From Treponema sp. UBA6367 (GTDB lineage Bacteria > Spirochaetota > Spirochaetia > Treponematales > Treponemataceae), in the NCBI GenBank assembly GCA_002437725.1, contig DJRF01000012.1:1-64000 (forward strand): 64,000 nucleotides of DNA, in the 5' to 3' direction. This document shows positions 18,268 to 26,524 of this stretch, piece after piece. A program made the position numbers and the translations under genes. Within the stretch, counting starts at the first letter, position 1; every line of letters begins with the position of its first letter. Under the pieces are notes generated by a model, which had not been told where the DNA came from, did not search any database, and worked only from the letters and a program-made list of their open reading frames with translations.

Positions 18268-19965
18268 ATGGCAGAACCCGATTTTACTTCAATATTAAAT
18301 GCTTTTTCATCACCAATTCTAATTGCAAAACCTGTAAGAGAGGGTTCAGAAATAAAGGATTTTGAATTAGTTTTTACGAACAAGGCTTTTTTAGACCAAG
18401 TTAGTCATTCAGTAAAAAATTCCAAAAGGCTGAGTGAATTTAAGAACAATTTAAATCCAGAAATTCCTTGGTTCGATATAGCAGAAAAGGCTGTAAACAA
18501 AATTCAAATTGAACCAATTGTATACTATTCAAATGCTAATAAAAATTGGTTCAAACTTCAAATGCAAGGTACAGACAACGGAATGATTGTTGTTTCCTTA
18601 GAAAATGTAACAGCCGTAATCAATCAGGACAAAAAATTAAAAGAAACGGCATTCACAGATACTCTAACAAATCTTCCAAACCGAAATAAGTTTAATATCG
18701 ATTTTAAGGATATTCTTGCCCAGACTTCTTTTTGCGCAAATCATTTAGCACTTCTGCTTGTTGACATAGACAACATGAAAAACATAAATGACTCAAAAGG
18801 AAATCAGGCGGGCGATTCCGTTTTAAAACAAGCGGCTCAAATTTTATCACAATTTGAAAAAAAAGGCATCACTTCATACAGATTTGGCGACGACGAGTTT
18901 ATTGTTGTAATTCAAAAGGCAGATTCCTTAAATTCCGTAATAAATATAGTAGATACAATTTTTGAAGCATTTCAAATGTACGAATTAAGCGTTTCTGGAG
19001 GAATTTCTGTTTTTCCAGAACATTCAGAAGATGCGGACGAATTGATTAGATTTGCAGACATAGCAATGCATGCGGCTAAAAAGAATGGAAAAAACAATTT
19101 TACAATGTTTAAGCCTGATATGCAGAGAGTTTTTATACAAAAGTTAAATATCTTGAACAAGATGACTCAGGCGGTTCTAAGCAGCAAGTTTACACAAGTG
19201 TACCAGCCTCAGTTTGATGTAAAAACAGAAAAACTTAGAGGTTTTGAAGCTCTTTTGCGTTGGACTGACGAAGAAATGGGTAATATTCCTCCTTCATTTT
19301 TTATACCCATAGCAGAAGAGTGCGGCCTGATTATTCCAATAGGAAACTGGGTTTTATCCACCGCTTTTGAAACATTAAAACAATGGCAGACAAAATTCAA
19401 TTTTGACGGAATAATGTCTATTAATATTTCGCCAATTCAACTAAAACAGTCAAATTTTTTAAGTGATATAACGACACTTATTCGCAAATATAAAATAGAG
19501 CCTTCCTCTGTTGAAATAGAAATAACAGAAGGAATAATGATAGACAACATGGACGAAGCTGTCTCAAAAATGAAGAGCCTAAAAGATATTGGCTTTAAAA
19601 TTTCATTAGACGACTTTGGAACTGGCTATTCATCTTTAAATTATTTGCAAATTCTTCCTTTAGATACGTTAAAGATTGATAAATCGTTTATAAACGACAT
19701 TACTGGAAAAAATGGAATTCAAGCTAACATTACAAATTCTATAATCACAATGGTTTCGAACATGGGACTAGAAACCATTGCTGAAGGTGTTGAAAAAGAC
19801 GACCAATATGCAATGATAAAAAAATTCAACTGCACAATAATACAAGGATTCTTAAAAGGAAAACCGATGTCAAAAGAAGCCTGCGAGGAATATCTTTCTG
19901 GAAACAAACAAGCCTTAGACTGCTTAGAGCACGACTACTCTCGCAAAGAACAGTTTTCTGAATAA
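18268..19965 (+). CDS. GGDEF/EAL-domain cyclic-di-GMP protein
   Basis: A cytoplasmic 565-residue protein with no membrane segment. Residues 1-120 resemble a PAS sensor. Residues about 125-285 are a GGDEF domain with DTLTNLPNRNKF, but its active-site loop reads RFGDDEF instead of GGDEF. Residues about 300-550 are an EAL phosphodiesterase domain with the metal and catalytic residues present: FEALLRW, NISPIQL, EIEITEG, LDDFGTGYSS, KIDKSFI and AEGVE. I infer a c-di-GMP phosphodiesterase with a weakened or regulatory cyclase domain. It has no ribosome site and a promoter 6 nt from the ATG. The last 31 bases overlap the convergent endonuclease-like gene. Confidence 0.92.
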   Translation: MAEPDFTSILNAFSSPILIAKPVREGSEIKDFELVFTNKAFLDQVSHSVKNSKRLSEFKNNLNPEIPWFDIAEKAVNKIQIEPIVYYSNANKNWFKLQMQGTDNGMIVVSLENVTAVINQDKKLKETAFTDTLTNLPNRNKFNIDFKDILAQTSFCANHLALLLVDIDNMKNINDSKGNQAGDSVLKQAAQILSQFEKKGITSYRFGDDEFIVVIQKADSLNSVINIVDTIFEAFQMYELSVSGGISVFPEHSEDADELIRFADIAMHAAKKNGKNNFTMFKPDMQRVFIQKLNILNKMTQAVLSSKFTQVYQPQFDVKTEKLRGFEALLRWTDEEMGNIPPSFFIPIAEECGLIIPIGNWVLSTAFETLKQWQTKFNFDGIMSINISPIQLKQSNFLSDITTLIRKYKIEPSSVEIEITEGIMIDNMDEAVSKMKSLKDIGFKISLDDFGTGYSSLNYLQILPLDTLKIDKSFINDITGKNGIQANITNSIITMVSNMGLETIAEGVEKDDQYAMIKKFNCTIIQGFLKGKPMSKEACEEYLSGNKQALDCLEHDYSRKEQFSE

Positions 19966-20438
19966 TTTTCTTCAGAGCTTAAGGGAACCTTGTAAACTAC
20001 GTAACGGCAACGACCTTCTTCAATCGCTTTTTTTAATTCTTTTTCGCGCTCGGAAAGTTTTGAGTTTCCTGTTTTTACTTCTATAAAAAGAACTTCCTGC
20101 AGTTCTTTGCCTTGCGCGCAGCCTGTAAACGCAATAAAATCCACAGGCTTTCCTAAAAAATGCGCATCCGCAGGGGTGCATGGAAATTCAGGAAGATACG
20201 GAGCAAGCTGTTCCGCCATCTGCCCGCTCAAAACAGCGCGAGAACGCTTTACAGCATCGTTTCTGTGATTTTGCATCTTTTTAAAAAAAGTCTTTTCAGA
20301 TTTCGCGCTTCCATAAGCTTTGCCTGCCATAAAAAAGAAGAAAAAAAGCGCTAAAATAAAAAAAATAGAAAAACAAAAGATAAAAAATGGTGGCAAAGAA
20401 TGAAAAAGTTGCTTAAAATTAAGAATAATCGAATTCAT
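19935..20438 (-). CDS. Membrane-anchored endonuclease related to archaeal Holliday-junction resolvase
   Basis: A 167-residue protein with one strongly hydrophobic N-terminal helix (residues about 15-38). A domain like the Endonuc_Holl family follows: basic KRSRAVLSGQMAEQLAPYLP, then VDFIAFTG, EVLFIEVKTGNSKLSEREKE with the acidic/lysine nuclease residues (D, E-x-K), and RYVVYKVP. The role of these proteins is unproven. The ATG has no ribosome site and lies 6 nt from a -10 box. The gene converges on and overlaps the 3' end of the GGDEF/EAL gene. Confidence 0.78.
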   Translation of the reverse strand: MNSIILNFKQLFHSLPPFFIFCFSIFFILALFFFFFMAGKAYGSAKSEKTFFKKMQNHRNDAVKRSRAVLSGQMAEQLAPYLPEFPCTPADAHFLGKPVDFIAFTGCAQGKELQEVLFIEVKTGNSKLSEREKELKKAIEEGRCRYVVYKVPLSSEENYSENCSLRE

Positions 20439-20444
20439 AAAAGA

Positions 20445-20473
20445 AATTTAACATCTAAAATTTATAAAGACAA
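20445..20473 (-). promoter_or_regulatory. Leaderless-type promoter of the endonuclease-like gene
   Basis: TTGTCT (20468-20473), 17 bp, TAAATT (20445-20450), then 6 nt to the ATG at 20438. Confidence 0.5.
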
Positions 20474-20493
20474 GCAAGAGTGAAGAGGTTTAC

Positions 20494-21735
20494 ATGAAAT
20501 ATGCAAAAAAAATTTTAGTTTTAGTTGCTTTAATAAATCTTTGTTTTAGTTTTTATGCAGAAGGCAGAATACTTGAATTCAAGTTTAACAAAGGAGACAA
20601 GAGCAGAATTCTTTCTACAGTTGTAGAAGAAGTTTATTTAAACGGAATTTACCAATACACATCAACCATTTTGAATAGAATTTCAAGCGAAATTACAGAA
20701 GTCAGCAAAGACGGCAGCGGAACTTGCGAGGCAAACTTTATGACTTCAGAATCTTCTTCGAACCAATACAACGGAAGAAACTTTTCTTGGGGGCAAGAAT
20801 ATCAAAGCGCATTTAAAAGAGACAAAACTGGCAAATATACAATTTCTGACATTTATTTTATGCCTACCGTTCGCGACGTGCCAGTTTTTCCAAAAGAACC
20901 TATAAAAATCGGGGATACCTGGACTTGCGAAGGTCACGAAGCCCACGATATGAGAACCGCATTTGGAATTGAAAAACCGTTTGAAGTTCCGTTTACAGCA
21001 ACCTATAAATATTTAAAAGACGAAAAAACAGCGGAAGGAAAGACTCTAAATGTTATTCAGGTTTACTACAATCTAGACTTTAAAAGCCCTGCCCCTTCAT
21101 CATATAGCGACTTTCAAAGCATGAATTCTAGTTTTATTCCTGCATACACCTCTGGATTTTCAAATCAGACAATTTGGTGGGATAACGAAAGAGGAACTAT
21201 TGACCGCTACAGCGAAAAGTTTAAAATCGGAATAAAAACCTACAGCGGCGATCAAATTATATTTCAGGGAAATGCAAGCGCAGAAGTAACAGATTTTTCC
21301 AGTGCGAACACGCAGGAAAATGTAAAAAAAATTACAGATACCATCAATAATTTAGGAATAAAAGATGTGGACGTAAAAAAAGATAAAAAGGGGCTTACAA
21401 TCAGCATTGAAAATATTCAGTTTATGCCAGATTCTTCTACCCTCATGGAATCTGAAAAAATTAAGCTTCAAAAGATAGCTGAAATTTTAAAGGAATTTGA
21501 CAACGACCTTCTTATAACAGGTCACTGCGCAAATCGAGGCTCTATAGAAAATCAAAAAATAATAAGCGAGCAAAGAGCAGTTTCTGTGGCAGAATATTTA
21601 ACATACCTAAAAGTTCGAGACGCAAAGTGCATTTTTACGCAAGGGAAAGGAGCTTCAGAACCAGTGGCTTCTAACGCAACAGAACTTGGCCGAGCAAGGA
21701 ACAGAAGAGTAGAAATTACAATTATGGACAAATAA
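20494..21735 (+). CDS. OmpA-family envelope protein
   Basis: A 413-residue secreted protein. The signal peptide is about 22 residues (cleavage near FYA-EG), and the next ~270 residues form a beta-rich domain resembling DUF6263-type regions. The C-terminal OmpA peptidoglycan-binding domain starts near residue 305: IQFMPDSSTLMESEKIKLQK, ITGHCANRGS, QRAVSVAEYL and GRARNRRVEI. It probably ties the outer envelope to peptidoglycan. The start has a GAAGAGG site. The TAA stop codon is the first three bases of repeat copy E, so the natural C-terminus may have been set by that insertion. Confidence 0.85.
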   Translation: MKYAKKILVLVALINLCFSFYAEGRILEFKFNKGDKSRILSTVVEEVYLNGIYQYTSTILNRISSEITEVSKDGSGTCEANFMTSESSSNQYNGRNFSWGQEYQSAFKRDKTGKYTISDIYFMPTVRDVPVFPKEPIKIGDTWTCEGHEAHDMRTAFGIEKPFEVPFTATYKYLKDEKTAEGKTLNVIQVYYNLDFKSPAPSSYSDFQSMNSSFIPAYTSGFSNQTIWWDNERGTIDRYSEKFKIGIKTYSGDQIIFQGNASAEVTDFSSANTQENVKKITDTINNLGIKDVDVKKDKKGLTISIENIQFMPDSSTLMESEKIKLQKIAEILKEFDNDLLITGHCANRGSIENQKIISEQRAVSVAEYLTYLKVRDAKCIFTQGKGASEPVASNATELGRARNRRVEITIMDK

Positions 21736-21819
21736 CCTAAACTTCAAGTTTTTTATAAATTGTGAAAAAACGCTATCAGCGAATTTATTCAGTTTTCTAA
21801 AAACTCGAAGTTTAGGTTA
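21733..21819 (+). repeat. Dispersed TIR repeat, copy E (short)
   Basis: An 87-bp deletion derivative. The ends TAACCTAAACTTC and GAAGTTTAGGTTA are exact inverted repeats, and the whole element can fold into one hairpin. It supplies the stop codon of the OmpA-family gene. Confidence 0.85.
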
Positions 21820-21889
21820 AATAACAAGAGGTTCAAATTTTTAGAAAAAAAACTGCACAAAAAGGTTGCTTGCTAGCGTTATATCTTTT

Positions 21890-23575
21890 ATGAAAGAAAA
21901 TGAAATTGTACCTAAAGATAAAGAAGAATCTTTTTTACAAGAAGAGGATTGCGTTGCAAAGGCGGCTTTTGAAAACTTTGGCATAAAATATCTTTTTCCG
22001 TGGCAAAGGCTAGTTATTGCAAATATTTTAGATGCAGCAAGCTCTGATGAAGACAGAAAAATTCTTGGAAGGCAGATTGTTCTTTTACCAACAGGAGCAG
22101 GAAAATCTCTGTGCTTTCAAATTCCGGCCTTACTATTAAGCGGTCCGACTCTTATAATTTACCCATTGCTAGCCCTTATGTCCGACCAAGAAAGAAGAAT
22201 GACAGAAGGCGCTTTGGAGTGCGTAGTTTTTAGAGGCGGGCAATCAGAAGAAATTCGAAAAGAAAACTTTGATAAAATAAAAAACGGGGCGAAAATCATA
22301 ATCGCAAATCCGGAAGTTCTGTGCTCCAAAGAACTTATTGAAAAATTAAAAAATTGCAAAATCGCGCACGTTGCAATAGATGAAGCGCATTGCGTAAGCG
22401 AATGGGGAGATTCTTTTAGACCTTCATATTTGGAGCTTGGCCGAATTATAAAAGAACTAAATGTGCCGCTAATAACTGCATTCACAGCGACTGCTTCGCC
22501 ACAAGTACTTTCAAGAGTTGCAGAAATTCTTTTTTCTGGAGAAGCCCATATTGTTCGAAGCGAAAGCGACAGGCAAAATATTCACTACTACGTAAAAAAA
22601 GTAGCGGCGAAAAAACAGGCTGCATTAATCCTTGCAGGTTCAGAGCAAAAACCTATGATTATCTTCTGCGGAACAAGAAAAAGAACTGAAGATATGGCAA
22701 GGGACTTAAATCTTGTATACGGAAAAGATTTTGCAAAATTCTATCACGCGGGACTTGAAAGAAAAGAAAAAGACTTTATTGAAAAATGGTTTTTTGAAAA
22801 AAAAGATGCGGTCTTATGCGCAACGTGCGCTTATGGAATGGGCGTTGATAAAAAAGACATACACACCGTAGTTCACTTAGATCCACCGGCAACAGCAGAG
22901 GCTTATATTCAAGAAGCAGGAAGAGGCGGCCGCGACGGCAGCGTTGCCAATGCAATTCTTTTATGGAATCAAGATGACAGCAAAAAAACAGATTCCATTG
23001 CAACCGATTCAAAAATCGAAAAATCAAGAGCGCTCGTTATGAAAACATTTGCGCTAAGCGCAACTTGCCGAAGACAAATTCTTTTAGATGCGCTAGGAGC
23101 TGAACAAGCAGTCTGTTCAGGCTGCGACATTTGCGACACAAAAAAACTAGATGCCCATAAAAAAGATTTTCAGAAGATTCTAAAAAAATGCTTTCCTTTT
23201 ATCAAAAGAGAAAAGCCCTTTGTCTTTCAGTACTTTTTTGAATTAAAAAGAAACCTTAAAACAATGAAAAACACTTCAGATAAAAGATTAATCGCAGATG
23301 CAGTTCCGAACGACAGCATCATAACAGAAAAGCTTGTTCGATTGTGCGACAAATACTTTGACAGTCAAAAACTGGAAGAAAAAGTCCTAGAAATTTTAAA
23401 CAAAGTTTCCAGACCTATAACAAGGGTAAACATCTGGAATCACCAAGCATTTGCAGAAATATTTGAAGAGCTAGTTTCCTCAAATAAAATAGAACTTTGC
23501 AATTGGCTTTGGAAAGGAAAAATAAAAAGCTGCAACTCTTCAAAAAAAAACAAAAATCATGAAGAAGCTTTTTGA
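21890..23575 (+). CDS. recQ: RecQ-family ATP-dependent DNA helicase
   Basis: 3'-5' DNA helicase used in recombination and repair. It is 561 residues from the ATG at 21890; a TTG eight codons upstream is possible, and neither start has a clear ribosome site. Motifs in order: LPTGAGKSLCFQIPA, IDEAHCVSEWGDSFRP, FTATASPQV, FYHAGLERKEK, CAYGMGVDKKDI and IQEAGRGGRDG. The zinc site CRRQILLD...CSGCDICD follows. The usual winged-helix and HRDC regions are shortened or diverged, as in short RecQs. The 3' end overlaps the convergent small membrane protein gene by 19 bases. Confidence 0.9.
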   Translation: MKENEIVPKDKEESFLQEEDCVAKAAFENFGIKYLFPWQRLVIANILDAASSDEDRKILGRQIVLLPTGAGKSLCFQIPALLLSGPTLIIYPLLALMSDQERRMTEGALECVVFRGGQSEEIRKENFDKIKNGAKIIIANPEVLCSKELIEKLKNCKIAHVAIDEAHCVSEWGDSFRPSYLELGRIIKELNVPLITAFTATASPQVLSRVAEILFSGEAHIVRSESDRQNIHYYVKKVAAKKQAALILAGSEQKPMIIFCGTRKRTEDMARDLNLVYGKDFAKFYHAGLERKEKDFIEKWFFEKKDAVLCATCAYGMGVDKKDIHTVVHLDPPATAEAYIQEAGRGGRDGSVANAILLWNQDDSKKTDSIATDSKIEKSRALVMKTFALSATCRRQILLDALGAEQAVCSGCDICDTKKLDAHKKDFQKILKKCFPFIKREKPFVFQYFFELKRNLKTMKNTSDKRLIADAVPNDSIITEKLVRLCDKYFDSQKLEEKVLEILNKVSRPITRVNIWNHQAFAEIFEELVSSNKIELCNWLWKGKIKSCNSSKKNKNHEEAF

Positions 23576-23814
23576 GATTCAGAAGAATTGTCTTCGGAGT
23601 TTTCTGTATTTTCGCCCTGTTTGGAATCTTTTTTAGCAGAATTAGCAGCGGAGTTCAAACTCTTTTTTAACTTTTTAAGTTTAGGAGGCTTTTTTCTGTA
23701 ATTTGCAACAAAACAGCAAAAATTCATGTAAAAAATAACAACAACAGCAGTTCCAATTACATAAGGATTTAAAAGGACTTGTTTTACAACAGCAATCGTT
23801 TCATGAACATTCAT
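23557..23814 (-). CDS. Small single-pass membrane protein, unknown function
   Basis: An 85-residue protein: an N-terminal amphipathic stretch, one membrane helix (residues about 18-38), then a Lys-rich segment and a Ser/Glu/Asn-rich acidic tail. The family is not recognised. The start was placed at the ATG at 23814, with GATAAT exactly 6 nt upstream but no good -35. A longer GTG start at 23850 is possible. It diverges from hisH and overlaps the recQ 3' end. Confidence 0.55.
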   Translation of the reverse strand: MNVHETIAVVKQVLLNPYVIGTAVVVIFYMNFCCFVANYRKKPPKLKKLKKSLNSAANSAKKDSKQGENTENSEDNSSESQKASS

Positions 23815-23844
23815 ATTGAAATTATCGGCATTGAATATAAAAAC

Positions 23845-23873
23845 TTGCACAAAATGAAAACTTTCAATATCAT
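23845..23873 (+). promoter_or_regulatory. Leaderless-type promoter of hisH
   Basis: TTGCAC (23845-23850), 17 bp, TATCAT (23868-23873), then 6 nt to the ATG at 23880. Confidence 0.55.
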
Positions 23874-23879
23874 TTGAGC

Positions 23880-24515
23880 ATGATTGGAATTGTTGACTAC
23901 AGCGCAGGAAACATAAAAAGCGTAGAAAGAGCGCTAGATTTGCTAAAGGCTCCTTATATTATTTCAAAAACGCCAAAAGAACTTGAAAAAGTAGATAAAC
24001 TTATTTTTCCTGGTGTAGGCGATGCAGCATACGCGATGAAGCAGCTGAAACTTACAGGATTTGACGTTTTTTTAAAAGACTGGGCAAATGCAAAAAAGCC
24101 GCTTTCTGGAATCTGCTTGGGTTCCCAGATAATTTTTGACTGGTCGGAAGAAGGCGAAACTGAATGCCTTGGCATTTTGCACGGAAAAATTAGACATTTT
24201 TCAGAATTGTGGCAAGAAAGCAATGCTGAAAATCTAAAAATTCCACACATAGGCTGGAACGACCTAACTTATCAAAACGGAGGCTCTCGCCTATTTGCAG
24301 GAATTCCAGAACATTCGGACTTTTATTTTGTTCATTCATACGTAATCTGCCCTGATGACAAAAAAATTATAAAGGCAACAGCCGATTACGGAATTCAAGT
24401 TCCCGCTTGTGTTGAAAAAGACAATATTACGGTATTCCAGTTTCATCCAGAAAAAAGCGGAGAAAAAGGTCTTAGAATACTAAAAAATTTTTGCTTTGGA
24501 GACAGCTTATGCTAA
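23880..24515 (+). CDS. hisH: Imidazole glycerol phosphate synthase subunit HisH
   Basis: Glutaminase subunit that feeds ammonia to HisF. The 211-residue class I amidotransferase starts IGIVDYSAGNIKS. It has the nucleophile region SGICLGSQIIF, where the cysteine is followed by LGSQ rather than the usual LGMQ. YFVHSY and FQFHPEKSG hold the His-Glu pair. The ATG at 23880 was chosen over a TTG two codons upstream because a -10 box ends 6 nt before it. It overlaps hisF by 7 bases. No other his genes are in the window. Confidence 0.93.
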   Translation: MIGIVDYSAGNIKSVERALDLLKAPYIISKTPKELEKVDKLIFPGVGDAAYAMKQLKLTGFDVFLKDWANAKKPLSGICLGSQIIFDWSEEGETECLGILHGKIRHFSELWQESNAENLKIPHIGWNDLTYQNGGSRLFAGIPEHSDFYFVHSYVICPDDKKIIKATADYGIQVPACVEKDNITVFQFHPEKSGEKGLRILKNFCFGDSLC

Positions 24516-25273
24516 AAAAACGGATAATTGTCTGCCTTGATGTAAAAGACGGCCGCACAACTAAAGGCGTAAAATTTCTAAACAATGTGGATATTGGCGA
24601 CCCTGTGGAAATGGCAGCGGAATACTACAGGCAAGGGGTCGATGAGCTAGTTTTTTACGACATAATTGCAAGCGCAAGAGGCAGAGGCCCTATTTTGGAT
24701 TTAATTTCAGAAGTCGCAAAACAAGTCTTTATTCCATTTTGCGTAGGCGGTGGAATAACCACAATAGATGACATTCGTTCAACGATTCTTGCAGGAGCTG
24801 AAAAAGTAAGTTTAAACAGCCAGGCTGTAAAAAATCCTGAGATGATAAAAGATGGCGCAAGAATTTTTGGCAACCAATGCATTGTATTGGGAATGGACGC
24901 AAAAAGAGACCCTTTAAAACCTTGCGGATACGGAGTTTTTATAAACGGCGGAAGAATTGACACAGGGCTGGACGCTAGGGAATGGGCCGTAAAAGCCGTT
25001 GAACTTGGAGCCGGAGAAATCGTTTTAAACTCAATGGACGCAGACGGCACGAAAGAAGGATACGAAAACAATCTTACAAGAATGATAGCACAAAGCGTTC
25101 CAGTTCCTGTAATTGCTAGCGGCGGAGCGGGAAAACCTGAGCATCTTGCGAAAGTGCTAACAGAAGGCAAGGCAGATGCAGCCCTTGTTGCGACAATGGT
25201 TCACTCTGGAAAATATACAGTAAACTCTATAAAGCAGGAACTTGCAAAAGAAAATATTCCTGTAAGACTATAA
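24509..25273 (+). CDS. hisF: Imidazole glycerol phosphate synthase subunit HisF
   Basis: Cyclase subunit making imidazole glycerol phosphate and AICAR. The 254-residue TIM barrel keeps the catalytic aspartates in IIVCLDVKDG (near residue 10) and VLGMDAKRD (near residue 130), and the phosphate sites PFCVGGGI, NSMDADGTKEGYE and VIASGGAG. The start is the ATG at 24509 after GGAG, inside the hisH 3' end. The acyl-ACP thioesterase gene follows after 9 bases. Confidence 0.95.
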   Translation: MLKKRIIVCLDVKDGRTTKGVKFLNNVDIGDPVEMAAEYYRQGVDELVFYDIIASARGRGPILDLISEVAKQVFIPFCVGGGITTIDDIRSTILAGAEKVSLNSQAVKNPEMIKDGARIFGNQCIVLGMDAKRDPLKPCGYGVFINGGRIDTGLDAREWAVKAVELGAGEIVLNSMDADGTKEGYENNLTRMIAQSVPVPVIASGGAGKPEHLAKVLTEGKADAALVATMVHSGKYTVNSIKQELAKENIPVRL

Positions 25274-25282
25274 GGATAAAAA

Positions 25283-26053
25283 ATGATAGAATATAAACAG
25301 TGGCACGATGAACAAAATGGAACTACAACCTTTCATACGCAAAGCAAGGTATTTTTTTGCCAATGCGACGCACAAGGCAGATTAAGCTTATTTGAACTGC
25401 TAAGAATGGTTTCGGATGCGGCTGTAGAAGACTTTAACTTGCGTTCTATGTCGTATAAAGCGCTTAAAGAAAACGGTCTTGCAATCCTTGTAAGCAGGCA
25501 GAGCTTTCGCTTTCATCAGATGCCTAAAACCGACGCCATGATTACAATTCATACCTGGGAAGAAAAGTCTTTGCCGCTGCAATTTGTCCGTTCCTATGAA
25601 ATTACAGACACAAACACAGGAGAAAAGCTGGTTTCAGGTATTTCAAACTGGCTTTTGGTAAACCTCAACAACCGCAGAATTATGAAGATAAAAGATTTTA
25701 CAATGCGGCCGGAACCAACTCTTGCAACAGAACACGACTGTTTGGAACCTTCAAAAATAGTTGTTCCTGAGGACAGCAAATTTCTTTTGGAACGACCAAT
25801 CTGGTATTCAGACATGGACAGCAATGGACACATGAACAACGCAAGATACGGGGCATACGTAATAGACTGTCTGCCTTCGGATTTTCAAAAAAAGAATTTT
25901 ACAGACTTCAGAATAAATTATTCAAAAGAAGCAGTCGCAGGGCAAATGCTAAGCCTTTATGGCAAATTCGACTTAGAAAACAAAAAAATAACCATAACGG
26001 GCAAGCAAACTGATGAAACTTGCTTTGAGGCTGAACTTTACTACACAGAGTAG
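25283..26053 (+). CDS. Acyl-ACP thioesterase
   Basis: A 256-residue double hot-dog enzyme that releases fatty acids from acyl carrier protein. The first hot-dog half has SLFELLRMVSDAAVEDFNLR and a TWEEKSLPLQFVRSYEI-type strand. The second has the active-site segment MDSNGHMNNARYGAYVID, with the catalytic Asn and His. It directly follows hisF, probably in the same transcript, though no functional link is obvious. It overlaps queD tail to tail by 13 bases. Confidence 0.9.
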   Translation: MIEYKQWHDEQNGTTTFHTQSKVFFCQCDAQGRLSLFELLRMVSDAAVEDFNLRSMSYKALKENGLAILVSRQSFRFHQMPKTDAMITIHTWEEKSLPLQFVRSYEITDTNTGEKLVSGISNWLLVNLNNRRIMKIKDFTMRPEPTLATEHDCLEPSKIVVPEDSKFLLERPIWYSDMDSNGHMNNARYGAYVIDCLPSDFQKKNFTDFRINYSKEAVAGQMLSLYGKFDLENKKITITGKQTDETCFEAELYYTE

Positions 26054-26439
26054 CGGGCGCGGCTTGTTTCTGTTTCAAACACATCTACGGCAAAAAGGTA
26101 AGGATTTCCTTTTTCATTCTTAGAAAGGTCTTCCCTCTTTGCCCTAAATTCTTCTAAAATCTTATTAAAAATATACTGAGCGATTCGCTCCGCGCTAGGA
26201 TTTTGTTCAAAAATCGCCATATCGTTCAGATTTTTATGATCCAGTTCGTCGCAAACCGAACGCAAAGCCTTTTTCAACTTAGAAAAATCAACCAACATTC
26301 CGCCTTCATTTAAGCGTTCACCGCGAACGTGAGCGTAAACCTTGTAATTATGGCCGTGCAAATTTTCGCACTTGCCGTTGTAGTCTTTTAAAAAATGCGC
26401 TGCGGCAAAATCTGCGGCAACTCTAACTTCGTAACTCAT
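26041..26439 (-). CDS. queD: 6-carboxy-5,6,7,8-tetrahydropterin synthase QueD
   Basis: Enzyme of queuosine precursor synthesis. The 132-residue protein shows the PTPS/QueD zinc site FAAAH and GKCENLHGHNYKVY (zinc histidines plus catalytic cysteine), then SKLKKALRSVCDELDHKNLND and the PSAERIAQYIF helix. The ATG at 26439 starts the conserved sequence MSYEVRVAADFAAAH; the longer frame upstream has no support. Other queuosine genes are not nearby. Confidence 0.92.
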   Translation of the reverse strand: MSYEVRVAADFAAAHFLKDYNGKCENLHGHNYKVYAHVRGERLNEGGMLVDFSKLKKALRSVCDELDHKNLNDMAIFEQNPSAERIAQYIFNKILEEFRAKREDLSKNEKGNPYLFAVDVFETETSRARYSV

Positions 26440-26489
26440 AATGCATAAAATATAACGCAAATCAAAAAGTTTGTCCTGCAAAATATTTA

Positions 26490-26518
26490 TTGAAAAGAAT
26501 TCTTATAAATACTAATAT
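26490..26518 (+). promoter_or_regulatory. Leaderless-type promoter of the murE-ddl-murD cluster
   Basis: TTGAAA (26490-26495), 17 bp, TAATAT (26513-26518), then AGAAAA and the ATG at 26525. No Shine-Dalgarno is present. Confidence 0.55.
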
Positions 26519-26524
26519 AGAAAA

